A DNA stretch of 64,000 nucleotides from Arthrinium phaeospermum (taxonomy: Eukaryota > Ascomycota > Sordariomycetes > Amphisphaeriales > Apiosporaceae): positions 1,550,001 through 1,614,000 of the forward strand of contig QYRS01000007.1 of NCBI GenBank assembly GCA_006503535.1, read 5' to 3'. Within the stretch, counting starts at the first letter, position 1. Each line of letters opens with the position of its first letter. The notes under the pieces were generated by a model, which did no database searches, was not told where the DNA came from, and saw only the letters and a program-made list of their open reading frames with translations. Below are positions 11,023 to 22,360 of this stretch, piece by piece. Position numbers and translations under genes: made by a program.

Positions 11023-11943
11023 GCTTGCTGGTCTGAGCGACGGCGACACAATGTACGATAGCAACGCAGCGATTAGAGTATGACGAGGGAAAAAAGAAAA
11101 TGCACTGGAGCTCTTGTAGGGTCCCAAGGTTAAGGGAGAGACGCGACATCTCAGGAGAAAACAGGATCTGTCGCCCAAATCAGACGAAACAAGGAGCAAC
11201 AAAAGAGGACCACCGACCCTGGGCGAAATCAAAGGTCTAGGCCTCGATGCGACCTTACGAGCGACCCGAGACTTGGGGAGTTTCTGCCGGAATGGAACCA
11301 GCTCAGAGTCGGGGTCTGATAGGTGATGTCATTTTAAAATATTAGGTCCAATGTCGGGGGAACCAAACAAAGCTGTCTTGGTCGTAGTCAGGTAGCACCA
11401 GCCGTCGCTGGGTGCTCATTCGCTTCGATTCAATAGTGGCTGGCCGCTTACTCAAGGTACTTCCATCTTAAATTCTCCCGAGTAATTCACCTAGCACGTC
11501 AATTACAGTAGGTCATATTTCTCTCGTGAGGAAAATCCTTATCTTGCCAGGCCACAAGAATGACCTGGCAGCATGGATTCGCCATAGGCATGTAAGATGA
11601 ACGCAGAGTTCACCTCACGGCCGAGACACCCCACAGTCCTGTAATTAATTACTGCTAGAGACGCGCTGCCATCTGAAAGGGGTATTCTCTTAAATGCGAT
11701 GCCGCATTGGGGGTCCTTGGCGAATCTTAGTGCTGGAGATTACTGCAGCAGCAGTCCGCAGTAATCCGCCCACAACCCCACTGAAGTTCCCAGTACGTAC
11801 AGGTGGTTCTCGGCAGCTAGCGGTGAACGGCAGCAGAAACACAAAATTTGAGAATCGCTATGCTCAGGTCATTATTTTGCCCCGCGATCCCAGAGCCCCT
11901 CCATCACAGCGCATCCAGAGTACTGACCCTAGTAATCGCAAAC
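11023..11943. promoter_or_regulatory. Divergent promoter region, lipase-like gene / TSR2
   Basis: A 921-bp gap between two divergent starts. A frame on the minus strand extends upstream from the lipase start to 11232, but the ATG at 11022 is preferred because the 23 residues MPLTTATVGMAVTPTVLSTF... splice directly into the conserved core. Nothing else coding is supported. Confidence 0.45.
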
Positions 11944-12685
11944 ATGGCTTCGTCTCAACCCAAGCCGGCAACGCCTGGTAAGCAGTGTATTATTGGTGCT
12001 TTGTTCTTGGCCAAGATGCGAAGATCGCGAACCCTGTTTTGCTGACAATGCTTTCCTCTTTTCTCCCCGAGCAGAAACACGGCAAGAGAACTTCGAGCAA
12101 GCCGTCGCTCTGTCCCTCAACCTCTGGCCCGCCCTGACCCTGGCCGTCCAAAATAAATGGAGCGAGAATTCCGGCGACGACCCCGAGGACGTGCGCGCCT
12201 GGTTCGTGGGCGCCATGATTGAGCTGTTCCCCGACTTTGTCAAGCTGGCCCAGTTCGAGACGGCCAACGGCGACAAGAAGAAGAAGCCCGCCGAGCTCGA
12301 GGAGCCCGACCTCGAGGACGTCGAGGGCCGCCTGCTGCAGGTCATGGAGGACGAGTTCACCGTCGTTGTGGACGACGACTCGAGCTACGAAGTCGCCCAA
12401 CAGATTGTTGGCCTGCGCGCCGCGTGCATCAAGAGCCAGCACGCGACCATCGACGAAGTCGAGCAATTGCGACAGCGGTGGTTGAGCAAGAAGGGCCAGA
12501 AGGTCGCCGTGCAGCAAGGACCCGAGCAGGACCAGGAGACCGACTCCGAGGAGGACGACTCTGAAGATGACGGAGACGACACCAACATGGACGAAGCTCC
12601 CGCATTGGTCCCGACCGCACCGAAGGCAAAGCCAGAGCCCGAGATTGACGAGGACGGATTCACCATGGTTTCAAAGAAGCGATGA
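11944..12685 (+). CDS. TSR2: Pre-rRNA-processing protein Tsr2
   Basis: Exons 11944-11977 and 12075-12685, with a 97-nt intron (GTAAGC donor, GCAG acceptor), give about 214 residues. The body has LNLWPALTLAVQNKWSE, then DVRAWFVGAMIELF, an acidic D/E-rich region, and the diagnostic tail DEDGFTMVSKKR. Tsr2 is the chaperone that escorts ribosomal protein eS26 (Rps26) to pre-40S particles. The length matches fungal homologues and the frame is intact. Confidence 0.93.
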
Positions 12686-12918
12686 ACTTCTGGAAGCAAA
12701 AAGGAAATCCTCAATTGCGACGATAGGCTGCAGATAAGAACTTGTTCTCGACCATGATTACGTGCGGGTGCTGTGTGAAGGATATACAGAGAGAGCTACC
12801 GCGCCACTATCCTACTTCAAGCCGCCAACCCGAACCTGATGCCACTCCCGACGCCATAGAAACGTGTCAAAATAAGGTCATAAGCCAGAGAGAGTGCCGA
12901 GCTACGAATAACTGCAGT
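12686..12918. other. Short convergent 3' gap TSR2 / BSD gene
   Basis: About 230 bp between converging stops. No gene; it is expected to hold both 3' UTRs. Confidence 0.5.
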
Positions 12919-14425
12919 CTACGGAGAACTACTCCCAATCCTCTTCATCGCTGTCATCACTGTCATCGCTATCATCGCTGTCACCGTCCTTGCGTGATTC
13001 CTTGGGGCTGTTGGGGCTTGACTGGGGTTGCCTGAAGCCGCACCGACGACATCATAGCTGGTATCACTGTCTGCCTGCGACTTCTCGTCGTTCGATTTGC
13101 GGGGTTCCGCCGGTTTAAGGAGGTTCTTGTTCGCCACTTTGCCGGCCGGCGGGTGAATGGTCGTAGATGATTCGGTCGAGGCTGGTCTCAGGGGCTTATC
13201 GGTAGGCTTGCTAGGCGCGGTCGGCTCGTCATCCGAGTCTTCGTCGGAATCCGACTCTTCTTCTTCCTCCTCCTCTTCCTCTTCTTCTTCCGAGTCCTCG
13301 TCCCAGCCTACTTCCTCCTCCGCGGAAGCAGCTAGTTACAATGTTAGTATAAATAATGTTTGACAAATCATGCATAATACGTACCCTTTAGTAGGTCGCG
13401 GCGGCGTGCCTCGGCCGTTTCAATGCTGTGCCTGAGGAAATAGTATCTCTTCCAGAAGTCTGCGTAGGGCACCTGGTCGGGCACCAGCTTCTCCATGGAT
13501 GCTCGCAGTTCGGGGTACTTGGCGAGATCGCTGCTAATATCTTCGGTCTTCTTTTCGGCATCGAAATCCTGGCCCCAGGACGCGAACTCGGTACTGGTGG
13601 GATCCTTTGTAAAACTGTCGGTGGTGGTGTGGATGACGTGTAGCTGCGCATCGTATCTCGAAGTATGAATGACCCGCTTGCCCGAAGCATCCTTGCTCTC
13701 GAAAAGCACCGTGTTGTTTCCCTGTTCGTCTCCGGTGGCGGGCGTGATGCTGACAGCCTCCTTGAGGAAGTCGCGGAGGTTGGCGCCAAACTTGAGTAGG
13801 GCTTCGTCGGCCGCGTCCTCGGCCTGCTGGATGTCCTTGAGCCTCTTGGCGCCTTCGGCCTTCAATCTGGCGATAAGCGATTCGTTCTCCTTGATCGCCT
13901 GCTCGGAGCTCATATCTCGGGTGCCAGTGGGCGTCGCGTCGGCCTCCTTGTCCTTGCTGCCGTCTTTGTCTGCCGACGACGACGCTTCGCCTTCGGCGAG
14001 GGGCTGGCCCGTGACGACGGATAGCGCCCGTGTGCGGGCTATGAGGGAGGTTCGGAGGTCGGCAGCGCCCCGGGCGGCGTCGACGCCGAGCGAGGTAATC
14101 TCTTGCGATGCTTCCCTGTAGACGGGCTCGACCTAGATAAGATTGCAAAGCAGGGGGCTGTCAGTGACGGGGTTCCGCCCACCACCCGGAGAGGGGCTCA
14201 TTAGCGACGGACCTGTTTGACCACATTTCCAAAGAACCCTCCGAGTCTGGAGCCCCACGCGCTCGTGGAGATGGCTTTGTAGGCTTCCTGTAAGTCTTCG
14301 TTCAGGGTGTGCTGCGGCTGCTGTGGCTGCTCGGGCTTTTTGTCATCGGCCGACGAAGACGACGACGCCGCCTGGGCATTGTCCCGCAGCGCCTCCTCGG
14401 CGATGTGATCGTATTGCAGATCCAT
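12919..14425 (-). CDS. BSD-domain protein (Dos2-like), frame slip near C-terminus
   Basis: Exons 14425-14213, 14132-13385 and 13331-12919, with introns of 80 and 53 nt. The product starts MDLQYDHIAEEAL and has an amphipathic GSRLGGFFGNVVKQ segment. The BSD domain follows, with its hallmark FW pair (VPYADFWKRYYFLRHSI), then a Glu-rich tract and basic patches. BSD proteins of this shape (yeast Dos2, animal SYAP1-like) are poorly characterised; links to ubiquitin or signalling are known only for relatives. In the current frame the end reads TAMKRIGSSSP. One base over, at about 13003-13027, a D/S-repeat ends in EEDWE, stop at 12929, which is the usual acidic W-containing tail. A one-base indel in the CCCC runs there is likely. 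Intron 1 has a weak GTCCGT donor. Confidence 0.82.
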
Positions 14426-16538
14426 CGAGACAAACAAGCGAACTTGTGCTTTTCAAGACGTTGGAGAGGAGGCTCTTGGCGATACAAAATGGGCGATTGT
14501 GGATAGCCGACTTTCAAGCAGAGTGTCGCGGTCGAATTAAAGCTGTCACGAGGGCTGCTGCAAATCGAACGAGAAGAAACGATCGATAGGGGGGTCTCAA
14601 GGGTCGAACTGTTGACGTATCCACTGTTGTCGCTTTTCCGTGGTCCCCTTTGGTTCTGTGTCTGTCGCTAAGACTTCCCGCCATGCCAATTGCGGGGAAG
14701 CGCTGTGGGTAACGAAAGCACCCAGCACCTGGCACCGCCGCATCTGAGACCTGTCTCTCACTCGCCTCATGGCGAAGGCGCAGTTGGCAAGCAGCAAGAA
14801 TTCATCTGAATTCCATTGCTCAAAAGTCCCCGCCCAGATAGGATTTAACCTATTGGCCACTTGTTAATGCATTTTATCTTCCTTCTTGCTTGTATCGAGT
14901 TATTCGTTCTCACAGCTGTACCTATTCCCGTCCAAGTATGTGAGAGCATGGCGTTGTCGAAGTTTTCTGAGCAGGTCCCTATCTAACACCTGCAGTCATG
15001 GCTACGTAGATGAACAGTTGTGATGCAACAATTAGACCATATATTGGCCGTTGCTCAGGAATCCAGAAGCCGTTCTTCAACGTAGTGGTAGACACCACGC
15101 ATACAGTAGCTGGCTGTAGTTCTGTTGGGGTTCCGGAAGTTTGATAAGGTTCTGTTCTGCTTGTTTGTCGTGAACTAGTAGCGATACCCTATACTTTGGC
15201 TCGATATACCATACCCCCTGAACGTTCTATTCCTCGTTCACAATTGTCATAAGCTATTTGTTCTTATTGGGTTTACGTCATACTTGTGTGTGCATTCACA
15301 CATCGACAATCAGTTGTATTTTGCTTATTGGCCATGTGACGGTGTCCAGATTTACGGCTGGAGGTACCTTCTATAGGTATGCATGAGAGTTACAAGGCAT
15401 CTTGGCTCGGGATACTTGGTATCTTGCCAAGTCTAGCCGTTCAAGTGGCTACTTGCAAGGTGATGATCATAGACATTGGCAAGATTTCAGGCACGCGAAC
15501 TGAACCTGAGTCAACGTCGAATGTTCGCACTTCGGGGTTTGCTCCAAATTCCGAGTCTCGGCTGTTCAAGGAGGCTACACCGACCTATCTACAGTGCCGA
15601 TCATTCGAGCAAAATACCATCAGCACTTACCCGGAAAGCGATAGGGATACCACCTGCCCCAAATGCATGGCGCCAGAGGCAGCAGGCTACCGGAGCCATA
15701 TAAAGGGTATCTACGTGATAATATGACGATTCCAGGCAAAGGCTGTAACTTACCTGGGCAGACGGCTTGGTGGGTGCTAGATTTTGGGCGATCATCCGCT
15801 CCACACACCACATGGGTCAATTGACCCAAAGCCTCAGGGCGTTATCTGTACAGTAGGACAATTTCTTGTCAAAACAGGAACTCTGCAACATATTTCTGGC
15901 CCACTACTTGTTGAAGCTTACCTTTTTGTTTTCTCTTCTACCAAAGACATTGTACCTAAATTTTGGCTGTGCGGCTCTGCTTGCATGTAAAAGTAGGTAA
16001 CCGATCAGCTGGGAATATGTCTTACTGCATCCGGGTGTAAAGAGGTACGATGCGTATCTCGAAGCTTGGTGGCAAATGGCGAAATATACTATAGCTGGTC
16101 TAGAACCTACATATGCCAGGATCACCAAAGGCGTACTTCATATGCACCTCCGTTCTGACAATGTACCGTACCGTAAGTATATGATCTACTGAATGCAATC
16201 CAAAGGGCGTCGTCGGGTTTTCATTCCCTTCTGACACCTGCATTCAAGTTCAAACGAGGGGCTGAGGGGTTGCAAGTCCTCCTGATGGGACTAGTCGGAG
16301 TGGGGTGGGACTAGAAAAGGGAGATCAAATCTAATTTACCTATCTTATCGCCCAATAGCCGATATCCCCGAGTTGGTACGGCGCTGTGCACCGAAGATTC
16401 CGATGGGAAAGTTATTGCACCGGTGGCCGACCGCTCTGGGGCCTTGGTTCTTTGGGGAGGAAGAGTCAGGCAGGGCAAAAGGAAGACGGACAGACAGGGG
16501 TAGGCTAGTGAGGTGAGTGGTGAACCGGGCTTAGGAGC
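14426..16538. other. Long intergenic region, no gene supported
   Basis: About 2.1 kb. Open frames (for example at 14597-14860 and 15379-15813) are short, lack domains and occur on both strands. The region holds the 5' side of the BSD gene and the distal upstream region of YAP1. I see no repeats, tRNA or RIP-like bias. Confidence 0.45.
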
Positions 16539-17371
16539 TTGCGCCGTCTCCCATTTAGTAGGTACAAGCTGCGCGGATGGGCCACACCAGCCTCTCACTG
16601 TCACGGTGACTCTTTTAATGCAAGTCGCTTAGAAATCAGAAATCAGAAACGGACCTCGCCTTCTGGCCCCCTCTCTCAATTTCTTCCGTCACTGGCTCAA
16701 CTCTCACGTTGGAATCCAGTCGTCCCTGTCCAACCCGTAACGTGTGCAATTCGACCCGATTCCTTGAATATTGTCCTGTTGCTATTGTTTGTTCTCTGTC
16801 CAACAAAGCCTTTCACCTCCCGTCTAGATTGGCACCCCCCTTCTAAACCAAGCAGGGGCGTGGCAGCAGCGAAAGGCGAACAAAAGGCACATTACATTGA
16901 TTGGTTGATGTCCAGTTGCTGCTAGAGAATCAGGCAGAAAGGCTCGCCATCAGTCTTACATATCCACTTCCGACCAGATTCCTCCACCATTACCACCACC
17001 TTTCACTGCGGACCCTTAGAGGCGACTTCGCACCCCCAACCGTACCTCTTACAACTACGTAACCTCAACAACACCGACAAATCTCGCTATAGTCTTGAAT
17101 TCGCCTCGAAGCATTGGCTTCTTTTCACCGCTTGCACAGGCTGTGGAGGAACGGCTTCGATATCGTCGGCCTGTTAGATTTACTAAGCCGGCGGTGCACT
17201 GCCAGTATTCAACACTAGCGACACGGACTATCACCGTTATACCTACCACCTTGCTTGCTTGTATTATTCGACAACGGGAAATCCAAATTGCCCGCCATCT
17301 GATAAATATTCTGAACTGCCATATTAATTCCACCTGACAAACCGCCCGTCGGCCGAACAACGATTGTCGCA
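16539..17371 (+). promoter_or_regulatory. Upstream/leader region of YAP1 with a possible uORF
   Basis: Pyrimidine-rich, CT/CA-rich sequence typical of a fungal promoter and 5' leader. The last ATG before the YAP1 start is at 16908, opening a five-codon frame (MSSCC, stop at 16925). From there to 17371 the plus strand has no ATG, about 446 nt. If the transcript starts upstream of 16908, this mini-frame would be a uORF. The transcription start is unknown. Confidence 0.4.
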
Positions 17372-19299
17372 ATGGCGTCCACAAGCACCCAGGGCTTGCC
17401 TCATAACTTCATTCTCACCCCGCAGCAGCAGAGTCTGTTGTATCGCGCGCTTACGTCGAACCAGCCGGCCAACGGTTCGCCCCCAGCTAATGCCCTGTCG
17501 GTATCGCCTACTGCCTTGAAGCAGACCGGCCCGTCTAAGGCAGATAGTGTGCAGGAAAGCCCGTTCCAGGACTACGACTATGACTTTGGCTCGGGTCCAG
17601 ACGGCAGCTTCGACTTTGATTTCGCCAACGGTGCGTCGGGGCAGATGATTGGAGACTTGCCCAATCTGTCCCCCGGTAACGACTCTAATGATAGCTCCAA
17701 GGCCACAAGCCCTGAGAACGATGGCGCAGAGAAGAGAAGCTACCCGGACGAGGATGAAGGCGATAGAGAAGAGAACGGGAATAAGAGACGTGAAAGCGAG
17801 GGCAAAGTTCCCAAGAAGCCTGGCCGCAAGCCGCTTACCAACGAACCGAGTTCAGTGAGTAGCCCACAATACAGCTCAAAAGCTCTCCCTCTTTCCATAG
17901 TGTTCCCTAGTCTAACAAAGAAATCAGAAAAGGAAGGCGCAAAACCGTGCCGCTCAGCGTGCCTTTCGTGAACGCAAGGAGCAGCATCTCAAGGATCTCG
18001 AGACCAAAGTAAAGGAACTTGAGGAAGCCTCTGCAACTACGCATAACGAAAACTCCCAGCTTCGTGCTCAAGTTGAGAAGATGACGATGGAGTTGAACGA
18101 GTATAAGAAGAGGTTGTCCCTAGCTCCCGCTCCTCGCGTTACTAGCGGGCCAACCCCTCAACAGAGTCTCTCGCGGGGCACTTTTGGGGCCGGTCTTGTT
18201 AACACCATGAACGATGTCAATTTCCAATTCGAATTTCCTAAGTTTGGTCTACTTCCTGGCCCCTCTGAAGGGGCCAGTCCTACCAGCGGTAGCAAAGCCC
18301 CAAAGAGGACAACCTCGGCCGCGTCGACAACGGCGAACGGTTACGCTGGACAGTCCTCTCCTTCTACACGCGATCAAGCTACTCCGTCATCGACCAAGAG
18401 CCGCGAGAACTCCACCAGCCACTCCAAAGACGCAACGTCGAAGTATTCTAGCGCCTCAAATCAGTCACCTTACGAGGTCGGTGGTAACGCATCAAGGACT
18501 AGTCTAGACTCAACCAACTTCAGTGTTGGCGGCACTGCGTCGACATCCCCCTCCTCCTCGCACTCGAACGGTGGGCCGAGTTCGTCATGCGGCACCTCGC
18601 CTGAGCCCTACACTCAGTCGCCTCTTGGTTTCAAGCCTGTAGATACGCTGACCACCATCGGAGAGGAACAGCCTGCGCTCACCGTTGATAACGGCAATCG
18701 TAAGTATTCCCAACGATGGATGTCCAGGCTCAGAATACTGACATAGATTTATAGATATGGCTGGCTTTGGATCGTTTGATTTCACCAACTTTGACTGGCT
18801 GGCCAATCAGAATGGCGGCCAGTTCGATCCTCAGCTGTTTGGGGACTATCGCGAGCCCCAGGATAACATCTTGGCCAACACCACTTTCGACGACAGCTTC
18901 TTCAACGATGCTTTTGATGCGGACTTTATCACGCCATACAACGTGGCGCCAGCAAGCCCCAAGGCCCCGAAGAAGAACATCTGCGCCGAGATTGATGCCA
19001 GAAAGGAAGACGAGGATACAATCGTCACGACGGAAAATGGCAAACTTCTAACGTGCACCAACATCTGGTCAGTCGCCCCTGCGAATGTCATAATGGGTCT
19101 CGAGCTAACATTGAATAGGGAACAACTGCAAAACTGCCCGAAAGTGCAGGCTGGCGACATTGACCTCGACGGCCTCTGCTCAGATCTCCAGAAGAAAGCC
19201 AAATGTGGCGGAACTGGAGCAGTTGTAGACGAGACCGACTTCAAGGCAGTCATGAAGAAACATCTCGGCAGCAACGAATCTCAATGCCCCGGGAACTGA
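17372..19299 (+). CDS. YAP1: AP-1-like bZIP transcription factor Yap1
   Basis: Four exons: 17372-17854, 17928-18699, 18755-19067 and 19119-19299, with introns of 73, 55 and 51 nt. All are in frame, for about 582 residues. The bZIP basic region KRKAQNRAAQRAFRERK begins exactly at exon 2 and has the Pap1/Yap1 NxxAAQxxFR signature. A leucine-zipper heptad segment follows (LKDLETKVKELEEA). The C-terminal redox domain carries cysteines in LLTCTNIW, LQNCPKV and LCSDLQKKAKCGGTG, the c-CRD that masks the Crm1 export signal when oxidised. Yap1 accumulates in the nucleus under peroxide stress and turns on antioxidant genes. The middle is Ser/Thr-rich and disordered. Confidence 0.96.
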
Positions 19300-19767
19300 T
19301 TGTTTGTTTATGATTTCTTCAACGTCAGGATACTTTGAATTGTTCAAATGGGAGAAAAAAGATACCACGCATTTTCACGGGGGTCTGGTTTCGAGTAAGC
19401 TGGGTTATTGGCAGGCGTCAAGGGGTTATGTTGATTTGTTGACCAAGTTGAGATCTTTGATGGGAAAGACGGGGTATATTCGAACTGCAGTCCATGGGAG
19501 ATCCAGGTGCCCAGAATACGGAATCAACAGTATATTTTTTTCAATTGGAAGTGTATGCAGATGGGCAGGAACTAACTATGTACCATACCAACTTTGGTAG
19601 TATGCAGCTTTGAGTCTCTACTCTCTGTTGTCGGGGTGTTGAAAGTTCTCTACAAGATAGGGCTGCGATTTAGTTGAATAGCTATACGATATGAATGACG
19701 AGAGCACATGTATTGATGAAACACTTCAAATGGAATGCGCCTCAGCACTTGGTGATGTTGTGTCCTA
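19300..19767. other. YAP1 3' flank, no gene seen
   Basis: Normal-composition sequence between the YAP1 stop and the AT-rich element. It probably contains the 3' UTR. No supported coding frame. Confidence 0.45.
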
Positions 19768-19793
19768 TCCCCTTGAATGCGAAAGCGCTGCTT
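19768..19793 (+). repeat. Left terminal inverted repeat of the AT-rich element
   Basis: It begins TCCCCTTGAATGCGAAAG and is preceded by TA at 19766-19767. It pairs with 21846-21871 in inverse orientation. Confidence 0.88.
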
Positions 19794-21845
19794 GGGGTAC
19801 AATACCAGCCATAAGGGATCTACAGGTCCGTATAAGTGTTAATAAGGGTGTTTTTAACTAATTAAATATTTTAAATAATAGGTATAGCGTTTCCTATATT
19901 AATTTAATTAATAAAAGTTGTTTTAATATATTAAATATATAAATAGTTATATTATATTATAAATAATTTAATATAATTTATTTTAATTTATTACGATTTT
20001 ATTATTTATTAATTAATATTAATAATATCGGTTTCGTATTTTTAATTATTACTTTAAAATAAGTTTTATATTATACGTTTTTTTTATTTAATTTAATACA
20101 TTAATAAAAGTTTTTTAATATTAAACAACCTTTATTAATTAATATAATAATAAATAAATAAGTACGGTTATATATAAATAATTTAAATTATTTTAAATTT
20201 AAATTAATAACTTTTATTATTTAATCCTTTAAAATACGCTTTTTTTTTAAATAAATATTATTAAATTAATATAAATAAAAAGTATTAATAAATATAATAT
20301 ATAAAAAAATTAAATATTAAAATATATATTTAATAATATTAAAATTAATAATTATAATTATAATTAACCTTTATTTAATTATTAATATTAATATTATTTA
20401 TATTATAATTATAATAATTAATAATTATTAATAAATTTAACGTTTTAATTAATTTAAGTATATTTTAATTTTAATAATTAATTACGATACTTAAAATATA
20501 TCGAAAAGAAAAAAATTAATTATTTATTATATTAATAAATTTAATTAATAAAATTATTAAATATTAACCTTTTTATTTAATTATTATAAATAAGTATTAA
20601 TTTAATTTTTTTAACGTTAATAATAATTATTATTATATATAATTTAAAGTAGTTATTTTAAAAACCGCGATTCTTTATTTTTATAATTAAATATAATATT
20701 AATAAAAAAAAAAGTTATTAAAATAAATATAATAAGTTAATAAAAAGTAATAAATAAATAATTAATTAAATAAAATTAATATTATTTTTTATATTAAATT
20801 TAATTTTTATTATTATTAACCTTTAATTTTTTAATAAATTTAATATTTTTATTAATTAAACTTTTAAAAAGTTTTAATTTATTTAAAATATATTATAATT
20901 ATTATAAAAAATAATTTATTAATATAAATATTTATATTTTAAACTCGATTAAAGTCGGTTTAAAAAGAATTATTATTTTATTATAAATTTATTATTAAAT
21001 TTAATAATATATTTATTAATAAAAAGGTTAATATTAAATATATATTAATTAAAAATATATTAAATATAAACTAATTATTCCTTTATTAATTTAAATATAT
21101 AAACGGCCTATTCTTATTATTTAAAAAGTTATATCCTAAACCTTTTATATAGTATTTATTACTTATTATACGTAATAAACTTAATAAAAAAAAATAATAT
21201 TTTTAATACCGATTTTTAATAGTTTTAAAAATCGTATAATAAAATAAATATATAAAAATATATTAAATAAGAATAAATAATTTATTAATATTAATTTCTT
21301 TTTACCTTATATTTTTATTAGTTTTAATTTATAACTTTAAAATAAGTAAATTATTAAATATAAATTTATTAATATATTATACCTATTTCTTAATAATTTA
21401 TTTTAATATAAATAAAAATATAAAGTTAAAAGGATTAATTAAAAAGTTATTAATTATTAATTTATTATTAAATATATTTATTAATTCGAAATAATCGTTT
21501 ATTATTAAGTTTAAATATATTTAAACCGTTTAATATTGTTTAAATTAATTAGATTTTTTATTATATTAATTAAATTAAATTAAATAAACGTTTTATATTT
21601 AAAAAATATATTAAAAGAGATTATAATTAATTTTAATAATAAAAACTTTAATATTATATCGATATATTTCTAACGATTTTATATATATTATTAATAAAAA
21701 TATTAATAAAATTATTTAAATTTTACATTATTATTTAAAATAATAATATTTCCTTTAAATATTAATATATTATAAAAATTAATAAATTATATATATAATT
21801 ATCGCACGGTTTACCTATTATATATAGTATTACAATTTTAGTAAT

Positions 21846-21871
21846 AAGCAGCGCTTTCGTATTCAAGGGGA
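21846..21871 (-). repeat. Right terminal inverted repeat of the AT-rich element
   Basis: It reads inward from TCCCCTTGAATACGAAAG on the minus strand and is followed by TA at 21872-21873. The single difference from the left end is a RIP-type transition. Confidence 0.88.
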
Positions 21872-22360
21872 TATATTCTCTAAAGTTCTGATTAATAGGT
21901 AGGTCTCTGCCGAGTACGGAGTATTCAGTTTGGAGATAACCTAGCATAGTGTGTTCCTCAGGCGTCTGAGCTTTGGCTTTTCCCGACGGCTAGCAGCCTC
22001 CCCCACCTGACCTGCTGAGGCCATCGGAGATCCTGACGCATCATTTTCAAAGGTGAAGGTGGATACCAGCACCATTCAATTGACCACTGGCTTAGGCATT
22101 ACCACCACATTAATTCCATGCATCGCTTTCTTCTGTCCTTGTGCATATCAGTCGACGAGTCGATCGCATTTCCTCCTTGTCTCACAAACCGTTCGATCGC
22201 GCTCCATTATTTTGACAATGATTTCACCCGCATCCCTCACTCTGAATCCTTGCGTTTATGTAAAAAAGTCAACAAACACCCATCCCAGCTGAGCGCGACC
22301 CTTTCTGACGGTGTTGGTTGCGAAGAGAGATAAGTGTACTACTGTGTACATTTAAAAGAT
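21872..22360 (+). promoter_or_regulatory. Upstream region of the Smr-domain gene
   Basis: Composition returns abruptly to normal after the element. No gene is supported; it must contain the promoter and leader of the gene starting at 22361. The transposon now ends only about 490 bp from that start codon. Confidence 0.45.

Larger units (their letters stand above)
19768..21871. mobile_element. RIP-degraded TIR DNA transposon (Tc1/mariner-type insertion)
   Basis: A 2,104-bp block of extreme AT richness with sharp borders. Its ends are inverted repeats: 19768-19793 and 21846-21871 match at 25 of 26 positions, the mismatch being G to A. Both ends are flanked by the dinucleotide TA, the target duplicated by Tc1/mariner/pogo elements. 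Further inward the two ends stay alignable with changes mostly C to T. Inside, CA (and TG) dinucleotides are almost absent, while C survives mainly in CG, CC and CT. That pattern is expected from RIP, the premeiotic C-to-T mutation of repeats in ascomycetes. No transposase frame survives. Confidence 0.85.

Noticed and set aside
16539..16925. 128-codon frame as a gene upstream of YAP1
   Set aside because: Composition is that of a pyrimidine-rich promoter/leader and no domain is seen; kept only as leader with a possible short uORF.
19800..21850. Centromere, mitochondrial insertion or plain AT isochore
   Set aside because: Only about 2 kb, sharply bounded by inverted repeats with TA flanks; a RIP-mutated transposon explains it better.
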